Source of the DNA: Leucocoprinus leucothites
Taxonomy: Eukaryota; Basidiomycota; Agaricomycetes; Agaricales; Agaricaceae
Assembly (NCBI GenBank): GCA_013368445.1
Contig: JAACJO010000012.1
Location: 496,001-560,000, forward strand
Direction of reading: 5' to 3'
DNA length: 64,000 nucleotides
The notes beneath the pieces are model-generated. The model did no database searches. It saw nothing but the letters and a program-made list of their open reading frames with translations, and was not told the origin of the DNA. Positions within the stretch are counted from its first letter, which is position 1. Each line of letters begins with the position of its first letter. Below are positions 24,199 to 35,290 of this stretch, piece by piece. Made by a program: the position numbers and the translations under genes.

Positions 24199-25782
24199 TC
24201 AAAGTCTGGCCGGTGCGAAACCCATGCGCCGGTTTTGAATATCCCAGATACTGTACCAATGCTTTAGGACACTACCCCCAACGAGCTCCAATCCGTCGAA
24301 TGCATTGATAAGAGTTTGGCAGGTTGATGGGTCATCTGCAAATGGCCCGACTGAGAGTTCACTGTTGGGAATCGTCAGGTTGAAAGGGCGGCCATTTTGT
24401 GAGGTAAACGTGATGTCGATCATTGCAGGAAGGGATGAAATTCTGTTGCAAGCAATCCCATATGTCCCTGGCTCGTTGGGATTCGGCTTAATATCGGGAG
24501 AGATGAGGGCGTAAATGGCCTGTTCAAATGCCCGTCAGCGTGTGGAAAACACGACCTCGAAGCACAAGTAATCTAACCTCAGTTGTATCTGTGGAGAAAA
24601 GGATATTGCTTGTCCCACTGTCGAAAATGATGTTGCGTGACCGGGTTAAAATAGAGTTGGTCTTGCCATTCACTGATACCCTCGGCGAAGTTAGCGACCA
24701 AGTTGAGCCGGTAGATGCCAACGAGGCAAAAATAGGTGTCCCTTTAGTAAGATATTATTAGATTGAAGCGATTCGAGAATTTCTTGTAAAACCAAGAGAA
24801 CAATAAACGACAGCTACCCACCGGTAAATTTGGTATTATCGATCCCTCCAAGTGTCAACTCAGCATTTCCTACTGCTCGGGGGTGAGATACATGCTGAAA
24901 AGGGCTGAACACAAGGGAACATCTATAAGACAAACTTGGAAATGAAACGTTTAACCGATACTCGTACATGGTAAGCCTTGGTTCACGAGACTTGCAAAGA
25001 ACCCTTGAGCACGAGCACTCATGCCTTGCAAATTGCAAATTGGCAATCAGGAATCCTTGACGATGGCTTCCAGATGGGGACACACCTTGAATCCCACTGA
25101 AGGGTTGATGTTGAAGGTTGGGGTCTGGTCCGTAATGAGAAACAAGGCAGTGCTCGGGGCACTCAAACCCCCAACAGAAACCGTATCGGTAGCGCTCCTT
25201 AAGGTCAGGCGATAGTTGTCCCCGACGACGGGGTCCACGCCGACACCAGTAGAAAATGTGATACTACTTGTCCTTCCTCCGTCTCGGAACGTTGAACTCT
25301 TATCGGGGTTGAACTGGACTTGATGAGAACAGGAGGCGCAGAGCGTGCTTGCAAATTCAAGGGATGAACTTCCTGTGTCAAATACGACCTATGACACCTC
25401 GTCAATGCCAGTCCAATGGTGACGGGTGGCGAAGGGCTGCATACCGAAATGGTTTGGGGCGGCGTTCCGACTGCGGAATATGGTTCAGAGGGACATGTTA
25501 ATGATACCGCGAGAAGTGCTACCTGTCATATTGCCAAACCATCTTTTCATTTTGCAAGGGGACATGTATTAGCGCTTACTAATGTCCACACCCGTAATGT
25601 ACTTACTGTAACTCTGTGCCTAGGAAGAAGTCTGCCAACGGAACAGTAGTTGGATTCAAAGCCCGTCGCTTGAGTGACATTCCTTGAGGAGCCACCCTTG
25701 ATTGCAGCGAGATCGTCTGAGGGTTTGCATTGGCATGCACCAAACCAAGGAATCCCAGGGCTGCTACAACTGTTCTCAACAT
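24199..25782 (-). CDS. Secreted pepsin-family (A1) aspartic protease, frame broken twice
   Basis: Eight exons: 25782-25607, 25542-25523, 25470-25445, 25388-25086, 25024-24968, 24904-24822, 24741-24578 and 24519-24199. The start has a signal peptide (MLRTVVAALGFLGLVHAN) and a likely propeptide. Both active-site aspartates are present: VVFDTGSSS in exon 4 and IIFDSGTSN in exon 7. The C-terminus WYSIWDIQNRRMGFAPA is typical. All splice sites look sound, but the reading frame slips by one base at the CCC run near 25102-25104 (before PFSGIQGMSARAQGFF) and again at the CCCCC run 24879-24883 (between FSMYLTP and AVGNAELTLGG). Each break is mended by one extra C, so the intact protein would have about 383 residues. 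This is either a recent pseudogene or, more likely, two homopolymer errors in the sequence. Confidence 0.85.
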
Positions 25783-26741
25783 CTCGCAAGGAATATTTAG
25801 TGGGGGAACGGGGAGTAATGCGAGACCGTCCGAGAAGTTGGTGTCTCTTATGGAGAGTGCATGAGAAAGTATCCTTGTGAGGACCTCGTTGCATGAGTCG
25901 CGAGACGCCGATCCAAACTGTTCGGGAGCTAATAATAGCAGAGGAAGCACTGATAAAAGATACAACAATGCGAATGGAGGCACTACATCCCTGCTCGGGT
26001 CATAAAGTCAGAGTGCAACAAATATCACCTGGCGATTTTGAGGACAAAATAGGCAAACCGTGCACAAGACACAAGAAGCTTATGAATTAAATTAGAATCA
26101 CGGCTGTGTCTTCGCAGAGTTCCAGGAAGGACGTTGCTTCGTCCCTAGTGAAAAGGAGTTGGAGTGCATGCTGCGCCCGGGCGTGCTTGAGAGTTAGAAT
26201 CGTGGTATCAATGTGGTGGATGAAATGAAGAGGCCGATGTGAGAAATCCAAGAACCTCACCTGAGCCACTGCCTCTGACCGATCAAGCAACCGATTTCAG
26301 TTAGCATTCCTTGTAAAAATATGACTGGACGACTGTACTCGGAGCTTCAAGAGTGCTGACTCGGACGTCACGATTCTTCTCAGAACTTGACTTTCGGAAG
26401 GCAAGTGGTGTGTTTCTTGATTCAAGATTCCCATTAGGTGCAGCAGAGCATCGCCTGGCGACTCCGACATTCAATCTCAATAATCACACTCCATCTATTG
26501 AGGCATGCGATGAGAGGATGCAACGATCTATCAAGCCTCCACTGGGGCTGATGCCTCCAAGTTGGATGGAGCAACCCCCTTGCACATGATTAATCCAGTC
26601 TGGATGGTCACAGGGTGGGTTCGAACATTCATCTATTAAGTATAGCCGCTCAGAAGCTTCTGACCAATTTAGGCTCTCTTTCGCATCTCCGCCCCCAGTG
26701 CTCCAGCTCTTATCCAGTCGTAATCGAATCAGAAACGAAAG
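25783..26741. other. Intergenic, divergent promoters
   Basis: Holds the promoters of the protease (-) and the 152-aa gene (+). No supported gene. A GGGTTCGAAC string near 26614 resembles a tRNA T-loop, but no cloverleaf can be built around it. Confidence 0.45.
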
Positions 26742-27914
26742 ATGGGTGAGTTGATCCCCTCGCCACGCTAGAGGTTTCTCTATTGTGGATCTTATCTGAG
26801 AGATAAATCTCCTAGCCTCCACTGAACAAGTTGACTTGAATGAACCTCATGCACCCCGTGAAAACGCCATCGAAGCGTTCAATGCTGTCCTACCTCAAAT
26901 CAAGAACGAGATCATAAAATCCCGCAAGGATTGGGACAAGCACGAACCTAGAATGTGGTCACGGGCTGCTGAGTTGTCTGATGATGAACTGACGAAGTTT
27001 ACGATCGAGAATGACCTGATTTCGGTACGTAGTATTGTATCACAAGTTCTACGTGTTACTTCGATCCATCCCTATTGTACTATACAATCTTCCGGCGCAT
27101 ATGCGTCGGACGTCTCGGACTTGCGTTGTTGTGTTACGGCCATCGTGCCCTTCTTCTACAATTACGCTATGACTCCTGAACATACAAACAGGTCCGGAGT
27201 GGTGCAACGTCCTATGGGAACATCATCTTTGGGAAGATCAGAATCCCTGCAATCAATGACGCTGAGGGCGAAGGCTTTATCCACGTCAGGTATGACACTT
27301 CTTTTCGCCGCCCCCTCAGTCATCCTCGACTTCTGATATACAATATTTTCCTGTAAAACCCACCTTGTCAACATCTACATAACGATATTGCTGTTGTGTA
27401 CATGTGCAACATTGATTCCCCTTTCATCGCCTATTCAATTCCGACCCGCCATCTGCTGTAACGCGCTGTAACGTTTTTCCTTCCGCTCTTGTCTCTCCTC
27501 CTTCTTGGACGTCTGACTGCCCTGAACCTGGTACCATTCGGGTGCGCGAATGAATGACGCAATGCCAAACTTAAAAACTGTCTGCCAAAATCTGCCAAAA
27601 AACGCGACCCTTCATATCTCCCACCTCCATGCCACGAATCCCTGTGTATCGCCGCGATCAGGATCCATGACCCACCGAATCGCGTACGTCGACCTGACCC
27701 GTCTTCCTTATAATTATATCTCCCTCAATCTCCCTATAATATTCGCCGTGTCGTGAAGCTGACGGACATTCATTATGGACATTGACAGGGCGCCGAGGAT
27801 GTTTTGTTCCACTCGCTTTGGACGGACGAAGGAAACCGTGATGCTGATGGTAGGCCGACGACTTGGCGTGCTGTCCAGAATGTAGACACGCCCCTTGAAT
27901 TCTTCAACGAGTAG
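26742..27914 (+). CDS. Unknown small protein, 152 aa, unusual exon layout
   Basis: Five exons: 26742-26745, 26816-27024, 27192-27289, 27662-27683 and 27789-27914 (153 codons). The first coding exon is just ATGG; the join gives MASTEQVDLNE. The introns are long for this window: 70, 167, 372 and 105 nt. Exon 4 is 22 nt and encodes IHDPPNR; its phases fit both neighbours, and the joined text FIHVRIHDPPNRGAEDVLFH reads through smoothly. The product has a helical N-terminal half (VLPQIKNEIIKSRKDW), then GNIIFGKIRIP, the HVRIHDPP segment and the ending TPLEFFNE. It recalls small uncharacterised basidiomycete proteins with an FIHVRVHDPP core; I know of no function. No signal peptide or membrane segment. 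Confidence 0.8.
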
Positions 27915-28632
27915 TCGTGAGTACGCAGAGTGTGCGTTAGAGTACCCAATGCCTAGGTCTTCAGTGTAGTCGGCTAATGTTTGTGTTCGAATAACGATTA
28001 GTCCTTGTGGAGCTTTGCAACAAAGAGCTGTCAGCTCACTCTACGTCTCGAAGGAGAGCCTCATCTGCATTGTATGGACGTGGAGCAACAAAGGGTATAT
28101 TGATTATACACAAGAAGATTACAAGAGGTGGTGGTGTCGCTAATACAAGTACCGGGTTCTAGGAATTACCATCAAGGATTTGCTGGGAATTGAGGCGAGT
28201 AACGAAGAGGCGAGAGCCAGGCCCAACCCGATAACAGCCAAGATTTACCCAGATGGAGCTGTAATGTAACATAACCTGTCCATTATCAGAACCATATCAT
28301 GGGCAAATAAGCAATAAATCAGCAGCTTGGGTGAGTGATGCAACGTCCTTGATGATAATCCGAGAATGGCCGAGAAAGTTCTAACAATGCAGCTCCACAA
28401 AACGGAAGAGAGAGGGAAACAGAGATGAAAGAAAAGTAGATAGCAAACAATGAAAAGAAAAGCGCACGCAACGCGCATTCAATCAGCATCAATTTGTTTG
28501 AAAGAAAAACAGAAATGTTCCAAGCAACACATATAACGTACACGAGAGTAGAGGAAGAATCAGAATAGAAACAAGAAAGAGACAAGAGAAGAAACATATC
28601 ACATAATGCATACTTGACAACGTCCGCAGGAG
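27915..28632. other. Intergenic, 3' regions
   Basis: Convergent space between the 152-aa gene and the cyclin gene. The part at 28370-28600 is A-rich on the plus strand, fitting the 3' UTR of the minus-strand cyclin gene. No gene is supported. Confidence 0.5.
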
Positions 28633-30520
28633 CTATTGACCGACAAGAGGGAGAGATCTAAAATTTTCACCGTCCAGCAGCCAAGGATAGTTTGACACGG
28701 GGAGAGGGTAGGCAGCAGTCATGAAATCAGCACTAGTAACGGCCGCCGGGAGTGCGTAAAAACCAAGATTATCAGGCGCCGCAGGTGCCTTTCCAACCCG
28801 GTTACTCTTCATGTATGCTGACGGCGAGGTTCGGAACTCTTGAACATCATTTGTGTCCGATCCTGGCCAGAAATCCGTTGCAGTGGGGGCCTGAGGTACC
28901 GAATATGTGACCATGGGCTCGTCGATGAATGTGCTCATTTGAATTGTCCGATCTCCCGAAGAGGACTCCGTCGAGGAGGGGGAATAACTCAGGCCTGGAA
29001 TATCCGGACTCGGGCTCTGACTGAGGCCATCGGCATATGAAATTGCACTGCCAATCTGACTAGGTACCGGAGGTTGAGTAGTAGGTTCGAGCGTCTCCTA
29101 CTTTGAGGTCAGCATGGGAGCTAAGTTGAAGATATGCCGAATTACCTGAGTATTCCTGCAAGTTGATGCGCCGGTCCGGTATGAGGGAAGTACTGTAAAG
29201 ACTTCCGCCGGTAGTGTCGAACTCCGCTGGAGAACTCGATTGGAAATCGGATTTACATTCAACGGGCGGGGATCCTGGCGAACCAAGAAAGGCGATCGCG
29301 TTGCAGGCATACTAAGGATGTTACTCTCACTTTGAGAGCGAACCACGGGCCGGTTGCTAGTGGTAGTAGTACCCGTCGGGGAAGGGCCAGAGGCTAATGA
29401 GCTTTGGACGGGTGTCTTGCCAACCCAAAGTCGCCAGTCAAGGGCTTCTCCCAGAGCGCGTTCAGAGCGGCTGATTTCTCTGGCTGGAAGACCAGAAAGT
29501 TTAGCCCAGGCGCGGTTCGAGTAACATTTATCTTGCGTGAATTTTGACGCGAGGATGAGCGAAGCGAGAAAAGCCCGACGGGGGCAGAGGAGAGGCGAGG
29601 GTAGGGCGGATATCGAGGGAATTGGTACATCCGAGGGAGGCGAATGCTGCTTTGACCTACTTGGGGGTGTTTCTTGTCTATACTCAGAGGGGCAATCTGC
29701 GGGTGGGAGGTCGGTAACACGGATAGTAGGTGCGAGGTCTGGGGAGGAAAGAACGCTGGCGGTCTCGAGGCCGCACATCTCCAGCTGGTGGTACTCTTCC
29801 TCAAGCTTGAGCTCGAGTTCTGTCGCAGGGAGAATACGCCCACTAATGTCAGCGTCACCATGTACACCTTCACCCGATTTTTCCTTTTGGAGGAGATCGG
29901 GAATCCTTGGCCGAATCGCTTCCAAGTAGCAAAGGGCCGTTTGGAGGACGCAGCCGGATGTGCGAGAGCGACGAATCACTTCGTGCACAAAGCCCTTGAT
30001 CGGGACAATGGTACGGGCGTCATTCACGCAGCCAGACTGCAATGAAGATGAGAGGGAGATGAGGCTATTGGAGAGATGTTCTTGAGGACTGCCAAGGGCA
30101 GGACCTGCACGGGAGGTTGTCAGGAAAGCGGGGGGGATGTCTTGGGGACGCCAAATCTCGCCGAGTGTTTTAACGGCTTGATCTGTGGGCGTTGGCCGAT
30201 CAGATTCAATGACAAAAATATCGTGGTATGTTCAACTGACCGACTAGTCCTACGGCAAATTGTTTCTTTGAGTTGTCTCGGAGTGGCGGTGCGTCTTTCT
30301 GATTCTGGGAGGTGTGGGAAAGTTTGGGTTCTGGGAGAGTGTTGCTTGGGGGAGAAGAAATTGAAGTTGAAGGTGTGCTAATTTGAGTGGATGAGGGGGA
30401 GCTGGTTGAAAGAGAGCTGGAAGATGACTGAGATGAGAGGGGATTGTAGGGCTGCCACCGCACCCGGGGGCGGGTAGCGGAGGGGGCCCGATGCGCGAGT
30501 GAGTGGGCGAAAGCGTGCAT
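28633..30520 (-). CDS. Pho85-type (PCL) cyclin, 593 aa
   Basis: Three exons: 30520-30241, 30182-29146 and 29097-28633 (594 codons). The N-terminal ~85 residues are Ser/Thr/Pro-rich. A cyclin-box region follows: FVHEVIRRSRTSGCVLQTAL, ALCYLEAIRPRIPDL, then after a long variable insert CPRRAFLASLILASKFTQDK, AWAKLSGLPAREIS and ERALGEALDWRLWVGK. This pattern is that of fungal Pcl5/Clg1-like cyclins, which partner the Pho85 (CDK5-like) kinase. The insert between the helices carries acidic and Pro/Ser runs. The C-terminal ~200 residues are disordered. In yeast Pcl5 is unstable and acts on Gcn4; whether that applies here is unknown. Confidence 0.9.
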
Positions 30521-33500
30521 GAATTATTGAGTTGGGTGTATCAGGTTGGTGCAAAAAAATAAAGGTAGAGACGAGTTGGGGTTCAGCAAATCAAGACAGG
30601 GGATTTAAAAAGCAGAGGAGATAGCATCGACGGTAGAAATAGGGGAGAATGAGTCAGAGAAAGCAGAAACGATGCTGATCAAAGAGGCTTGCTTGGCGGC
30701 GAAAATCGGTGAGAGGCGCATGGAACACATTTTTACAGAAGAAGGTTAGCGGACGTCCAAAGTCTAGAGACTTGGACAATCCGATCACAAAGTCTTTCTG
30801 GAGAGCAGAAGACTTTGTGGGCTAGAACGACTGAAGAAACGCTGTGGGCGAGGCTAGGGCGGATCTGGAGGAGTGCGCTGGGTCTGTTTCGGGTCGGGAA
30901 GAGGGTCTGGACGTCGGGGAGGAGGCTTTATAGGCGCAACACAACACAAGTTGACTCTGAGGCTGGGGAGTCACAAAGGCCTTGACAAATAGCCACAAAT
31001 AGTTCCGCATCCGAGTCATCACAGGTGTGTGCCCCATCATTTCCCATCCCCGACTCAACCCCGCCCCACGGGCTCCCTCCTTCCATCCCTCCGCCCCTCC
31101 TGCCCCACCTGGCCCTCGTTCCGCTCGCATTGGGCTCGCTACAATGTGCAGTTGCTCGAGAGGCCCGGGGGAATCGAGCACGGGCCAGATACCTTTGCTC
31201 CATTTCGCAACTGGCGTGTGTGGAAAATCCATCATGTCACTGTCTAATTCAGGCTCCTAATGCTGTTCATCTGTGCCGTTCTGAATCACCCGCCCATCTT
31301 TGTTTGGTTTCCTGCTATTCTAATTCGTCCCGCTCTCACGAGGTCCTACCCACGTGTATCCCCTCACCATTCTTGTTGAGTCAATCGCCATAAAACGGCA
31401 ACTCCCAAGCCCGTTGCTCCCGCCTCATATTGTTTATCTAGCCCTATTTTGTCTTGTCACCGTTCCCTAGCCTCCCACAGGCGCTGCTAAGCGACCTCTT
31501 GTGCTGCCTAGTCTCGGACCTTCCCCCTAAGCTCCGCTCCTGGGGCTGTGCTCCGAAAGTAGCCCTCTGACGGAAAGCAGTCTTTCCGCAGGCCAAGGGC
31601 TCCTAGAGCCGATTACTAACATTTATAGTCATGGACTTGTCATTATGTAGTCACAGTGGCTAGCTTATGCGTTCCGAGTGCGATGCTGCCGGAAGAAATC
31701 GCAATTTTTGAGAGTCAGAACACGTGTGATCCCGAAGTATTGTTCCGGCCGCTCGGCGGTATGTAGGAAATTTAAGAAAGATGACTCCTTCATTTTTTGA
31801 CCTTGGCTTGACGGAGATGGACTCTGAGGGTCTTGCCGATGGTGGTGCTGCCACGCCGATTCCATTCACATTGACTGTACACCTCGCGTTCTGGCTCGGC
31901 ACTGATATAGGTACTCCTTTTAGTGACTAGACGGCAATGAATCAGAAAAAATTGTTGATGGCAATAGCATAAAAGTTGAAACTACCACCACCCGATAAGG
32001 CTGTTGGTATCAGGGTTCCCTGAGGAACAATTTGTCTTATCGCCACCAATCAGACCATATCTTGAACAGCCGCAGCTATCAGAGCCGCTGACAGAACCTG
32101 TATATCCTTCTGAGCTAACAGCATAACCCAGCTGATCGCTTCTTCGCCTTTCCCTTGTTCAGTATTCTTACACTGGATTTCGGGAAGAATTTGCCCGTCT
32201 TCCACACCATTGGTTTATTTCACTATCATCGATGAGCCTGCTTGGACCCGCAGTTTCATGGAGTCATAATACACGAATCCTGGTTGGCTAGCTATATTTT
32301 GACCGTCCGAGATTGTGAATTGGTGGGTGCCGAGTGTATCCCTGTGTATCAGGCGATCGGTGGAGTCACATCGATCTCTCGATCACCCATCCATTAACAT
32401 CAACGTGACGAATGTGATTGCCACGTGAGTTTGATCGAGTCTCTGCCCACACCTTCTTGGTGTTGAGGTTGACTGTACCAGGCTGTTCGAGCGAATCACC
32501 CGCTTGAAAATACTTGAGGACAAGTGGATCAAAGTGCGGGGAAATCATTAAATGGCACGACCGACTGTATCAGATACAGTCAGTCGTATCCATATCACAA
32601 TGTGATACACAAACTTGGAGATGGTTACCTTCAGCGATCATGGCCTTAATTGATCAACAGGAAAACCTTGATGAAGGCATGACGGGTTTGGGCTTGGCCC
32701 TGTTGTAAGAGCTTTCACTTCAGGAGTCTGCGACGCGACGTGCTGTGAAGCATCGGACATGCTGTTATGGGCATAGGCTAAACTGAAACTGGGGAAACCC
32801 CAGCTGTTAGCTGGCTGATGTTCGGAATCTTCCCGCTCAAGTCGTCAGCGGACCATGATCATTTATTGATCATTTACAGTTGCCATTTAAATCAATTACA
32901 GTGATCACACGGACAATTACTCGCACGGTTTGATCTATTTACCGTAACCATGGAACTCTGGTCTTGGTTTGAGCTCGAAAGGCGTCTGGCTTTGGAGGAG
33001 CGAAGAGTGGAAAGGATAGTTAGTGCTGTTGGTTCTTGGGCTTCTATAGAACCGGAAATGAGCAGCAAGAAGAAGCTAATCATCCGGTCCGAAGGGGGAG
33101 GAGTCTCCTCATTTATTCGAGGCTTGATTAAAAGATTCTGGGGTGACGTAGTTTCATTTTCTTTTGTTTGGCCCTGGTATGTAATTATCTTTGATTTTCT
33201 CGGCTACAATTCCTCTGACAACTGGGGTCTCCTGTTGCATTTTCCAACATGGGGCGACGAGGTTTCTGTGCGCCTCTGGAACAAGTGAGGGCACAGTACT
33301 TCAGACCGGATCTGTGCCACGGGTTTGAGGGAAACGGCACACTAAGCGGAGTTCGGAAAGATGGAGGAAGACAAAGACTAATCAAGCCTAGCGACCGTGA
33401 TCCTGAACTTTGAGCGGTGTCCTGTACCCGAAGAAAAGCGCAAGGGCAAATTGCTCTTTGTCCTTCTTATTTTCCTCCTCCCTCGACGCGCTTCCCCTCT

Positions 33501-33579
33501 CCTCGATCCCCGCCTCCTTCCGTGTCCAGCCTGGACTTTCCTTTCTTTTAACCGTCCAATCTTTTGAAGCCGTCGAAGA
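30521..33579. other. Gene-poor intergenic stretch (3.1 kb)
   Basis: Divergent space between the cyclin gene and the lysozyme-like gene. The first ~300 bases upstream of the cyclin are purine-rich on the plus strand, as in its leader. Around 32215-32760 (-) there are open segments that hint at a decayed or unrecognised small gene, but the phases do not join. Two adjacent palindromes lie at 32563-32607. An ATG-started frame at 32950-33288 (+) has no family match. Confidence 0.4.
32563..32607. repeat. Two adjacent hyphenated palindromes
   Basis: 32563-32581 reads GACTGTATC-A-GATACAGTC, a perfect 9+1+9 inverted repeat. Eleven bases later, 32593-32607 reads TATCACA-A-TGTGATA, a perfect 7+1+7. Both contain the GATA/TATC core words. 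They could be binding sites for dimeric regulators or small hairpins; neither lies next to a confident gene. Confidence 0.7.
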
Positions 33580-34839
33580 ATGAAATTTCCTGCCGCCTTT
33601 CTTACTCTGTTCCTCACCCTCGTCGTGGTTAATGCCAGCAGTCAGCATGGTCATGGCTTAGGTGCTCGTAACTGGCATTCTCGTCGCCATTCCACAGTAA
33701 AGACGTCTCTTCTGGAGAAGAAATCGCCTCAGAAGCGCTGCGCCCGCAGGGGAAACAAGGTTGCTGAGTCTCATTGAAAATTTCTTTGGGTTGAAATTGA
33801 CAAGGATCTGTAGCCCAAAGGCACATCTGCCAAGAAGGATGCCCCTAAGACGACCTCCTCCCCCAAGCCATCTCCAACGTCGAACCACGACAACAAACAG
33901 GACAACAACTACTCAGGTGGTAGTACTTCTGGAGGTAACGTTCTCAATGCCTCTGGCAAGTGTGGTTCCAGCCATGCAGTTGGTGAGTTTATCGCGACTT
34001 GCCGCCATCTGTGTTTTTCTGAATCGTCGTAAAGCCAAGACAACCAAGACTAGTGGCCCCAACGGAAGCATTCAGTTCCTGAACTGTGGCATTGATGGCG
34101 GAGGATGGAATCCACCTTATATCAACATCAAGGACGTCGTTGTCAAGTCCTTGTCTGAGTCCATCGACTCAGGCCACAGTCCCTTCAAAGCATGCTCCAA
34201 ATATGTTAAATATTTCAATAAGTATGGTGACCAATTCGGTATTCCACCTATCTTTTTGGCTTCGTTCGCCATGCAAGAGAGTTCTTGCCAGCCAGAAACC
34301 GTTGGCGGAGCTGGCGAACAAGGCCTCATGCAGATTACCAAAGACAAATGTGGTGGCGCACCTGGCGGGAACTGTCGCGATCCTGTAAGAGATTGCCTTG
34401 TCGATATCCATGCGTTTGTTGCTGACGATATGACTACCGGCTATAGGATTTCAATATCCGTACCGGTGCCAAGTACTTTGCCTCTACCTTGGATGACGTC
34501 GGTGGTGATGTGCTACTGGCTGTCGGTCGATATAATGGCTGGTACCCTGGTCTCACAGCTGTACGTGTATTTCTCAAATGATGCTGTGCGGTTCAAATTT
34601 TGACGATGTGCCGTCGGACAGTCAAAGGCAAAAGCTGCCAAGGATAAAGGCTGCTGCCGCTGCCAGCAGAACCTCGACTAGTGAGTGTTCACCGTCAACG
34701 ATCCCACTGGAAATTTTGGAGCTCACCTACTCCATTCTATAGCCTACATCAATTCTTGAATGGCTGGTGTCAGGGTATTGACGCTTATGATGCGAACCTC
34801 GGACTCTACTTTAACCTCCACAGCTGTCCTCTCGGCTGA
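33580..34839 (+). CDS. Secreted lysozyme-like / lytic transglycosylase-fold protein, 322 aa
   Basis: Six exons: 33580-33759, 33814-33982, 34035-34384, 34447-34560, 34622-34680 and 34743-34839 (323 codons). Residues 1-19 form a signal peptide (MKFPAAFLTLFLTLVVVNA). A basic, Ser/Lys/Asn-rich linker of about 95 residues follows. The goose-lysozyme/SLT-like domain has the order IPPIFLASFAMQESSC, with E198 in the position of the catalytic glutamate, then GGAGEQGLMQITKDKC, DFNIRTGAKYFASTL and LLAVGRYNGWYPGLT. A Cys-rich tail (KGCCRCQQNLDY, WCQGIDAY, LHSCPLG) closes the protein. This suggests cleavage of peptidoglycan or a related polymer outside the cell, for example against bacteria; the activity is inferred. 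Confidence 0.92.
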
Positions 34840-35290
34840 AAGAAGACTGTAGACCGAGTTTGGATTAAGGATCCAGCCCAATGCTCGTTTCCATTTACCG
34901 CTCATTTTTCACTTCCGGCCACCCCTGTATGGTTAAAGCACGTTAAGTGGACACCACATTTTCTGATTTCTATATTCTGGGTCTGGATGACTTGGAATAC
35001 TCCGGATACCCATTAAACCGTTTATGCTCCCCGATTTATGGCCCCGCGGTGCGGCTCATATGACCATATCCTTTCGTCTGATCTTTATAGCAGTGCTATC
35101 TGGTGTATATTTATGTGTTTTCGACCAAGTCGTACATAGTTGATCTATATTTGAACCGCCCAGTCCCTTGAAATGACCGAGATCAGAGAAGTGGGTTCGT
35201 GGGAAACCTTTCGAGCGATTTTGATTTCGATCGCGAAAATACTGGAAGCTTGGGGAACGCGACACATACCATTCATCGCTAACTGCAACA
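34840..35290 (+). other. Intergenic between two plus-strand genes
   Basis: Contains the 3' UTR of the lysozyme-like gene and the promoter of the PP5 gene. No gene is supported. Confidence 0.5.

Noticed and set aside
26600..26650. GGGTTCGAAC resembling a tRNA T-loop
   Set aside because: No acceptor, D or anticodon arm can be paired around it.
30928..31393. Several overlapping open frames of 70-137 codons on both strands
   Set aside because: Mutually overlapping, Pro/Arg/Gly-rich shadows caused by high GC; no family signal.
32215..32760. Possible small minus-strand gene (exons near 32716, 32390-32570 and 32215-32341)
   Set aside because: Individual segments look coding-like, but the reading phases of the three pieces do not join with the available GT/AG sites.
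32950..33288. ATG-started 112-codon frame with a good start context
   Set aside because: Trp-rich, no homology recognised, and opposite-strand frames overlap; it sits close to the lysozyme-like gene promoter.
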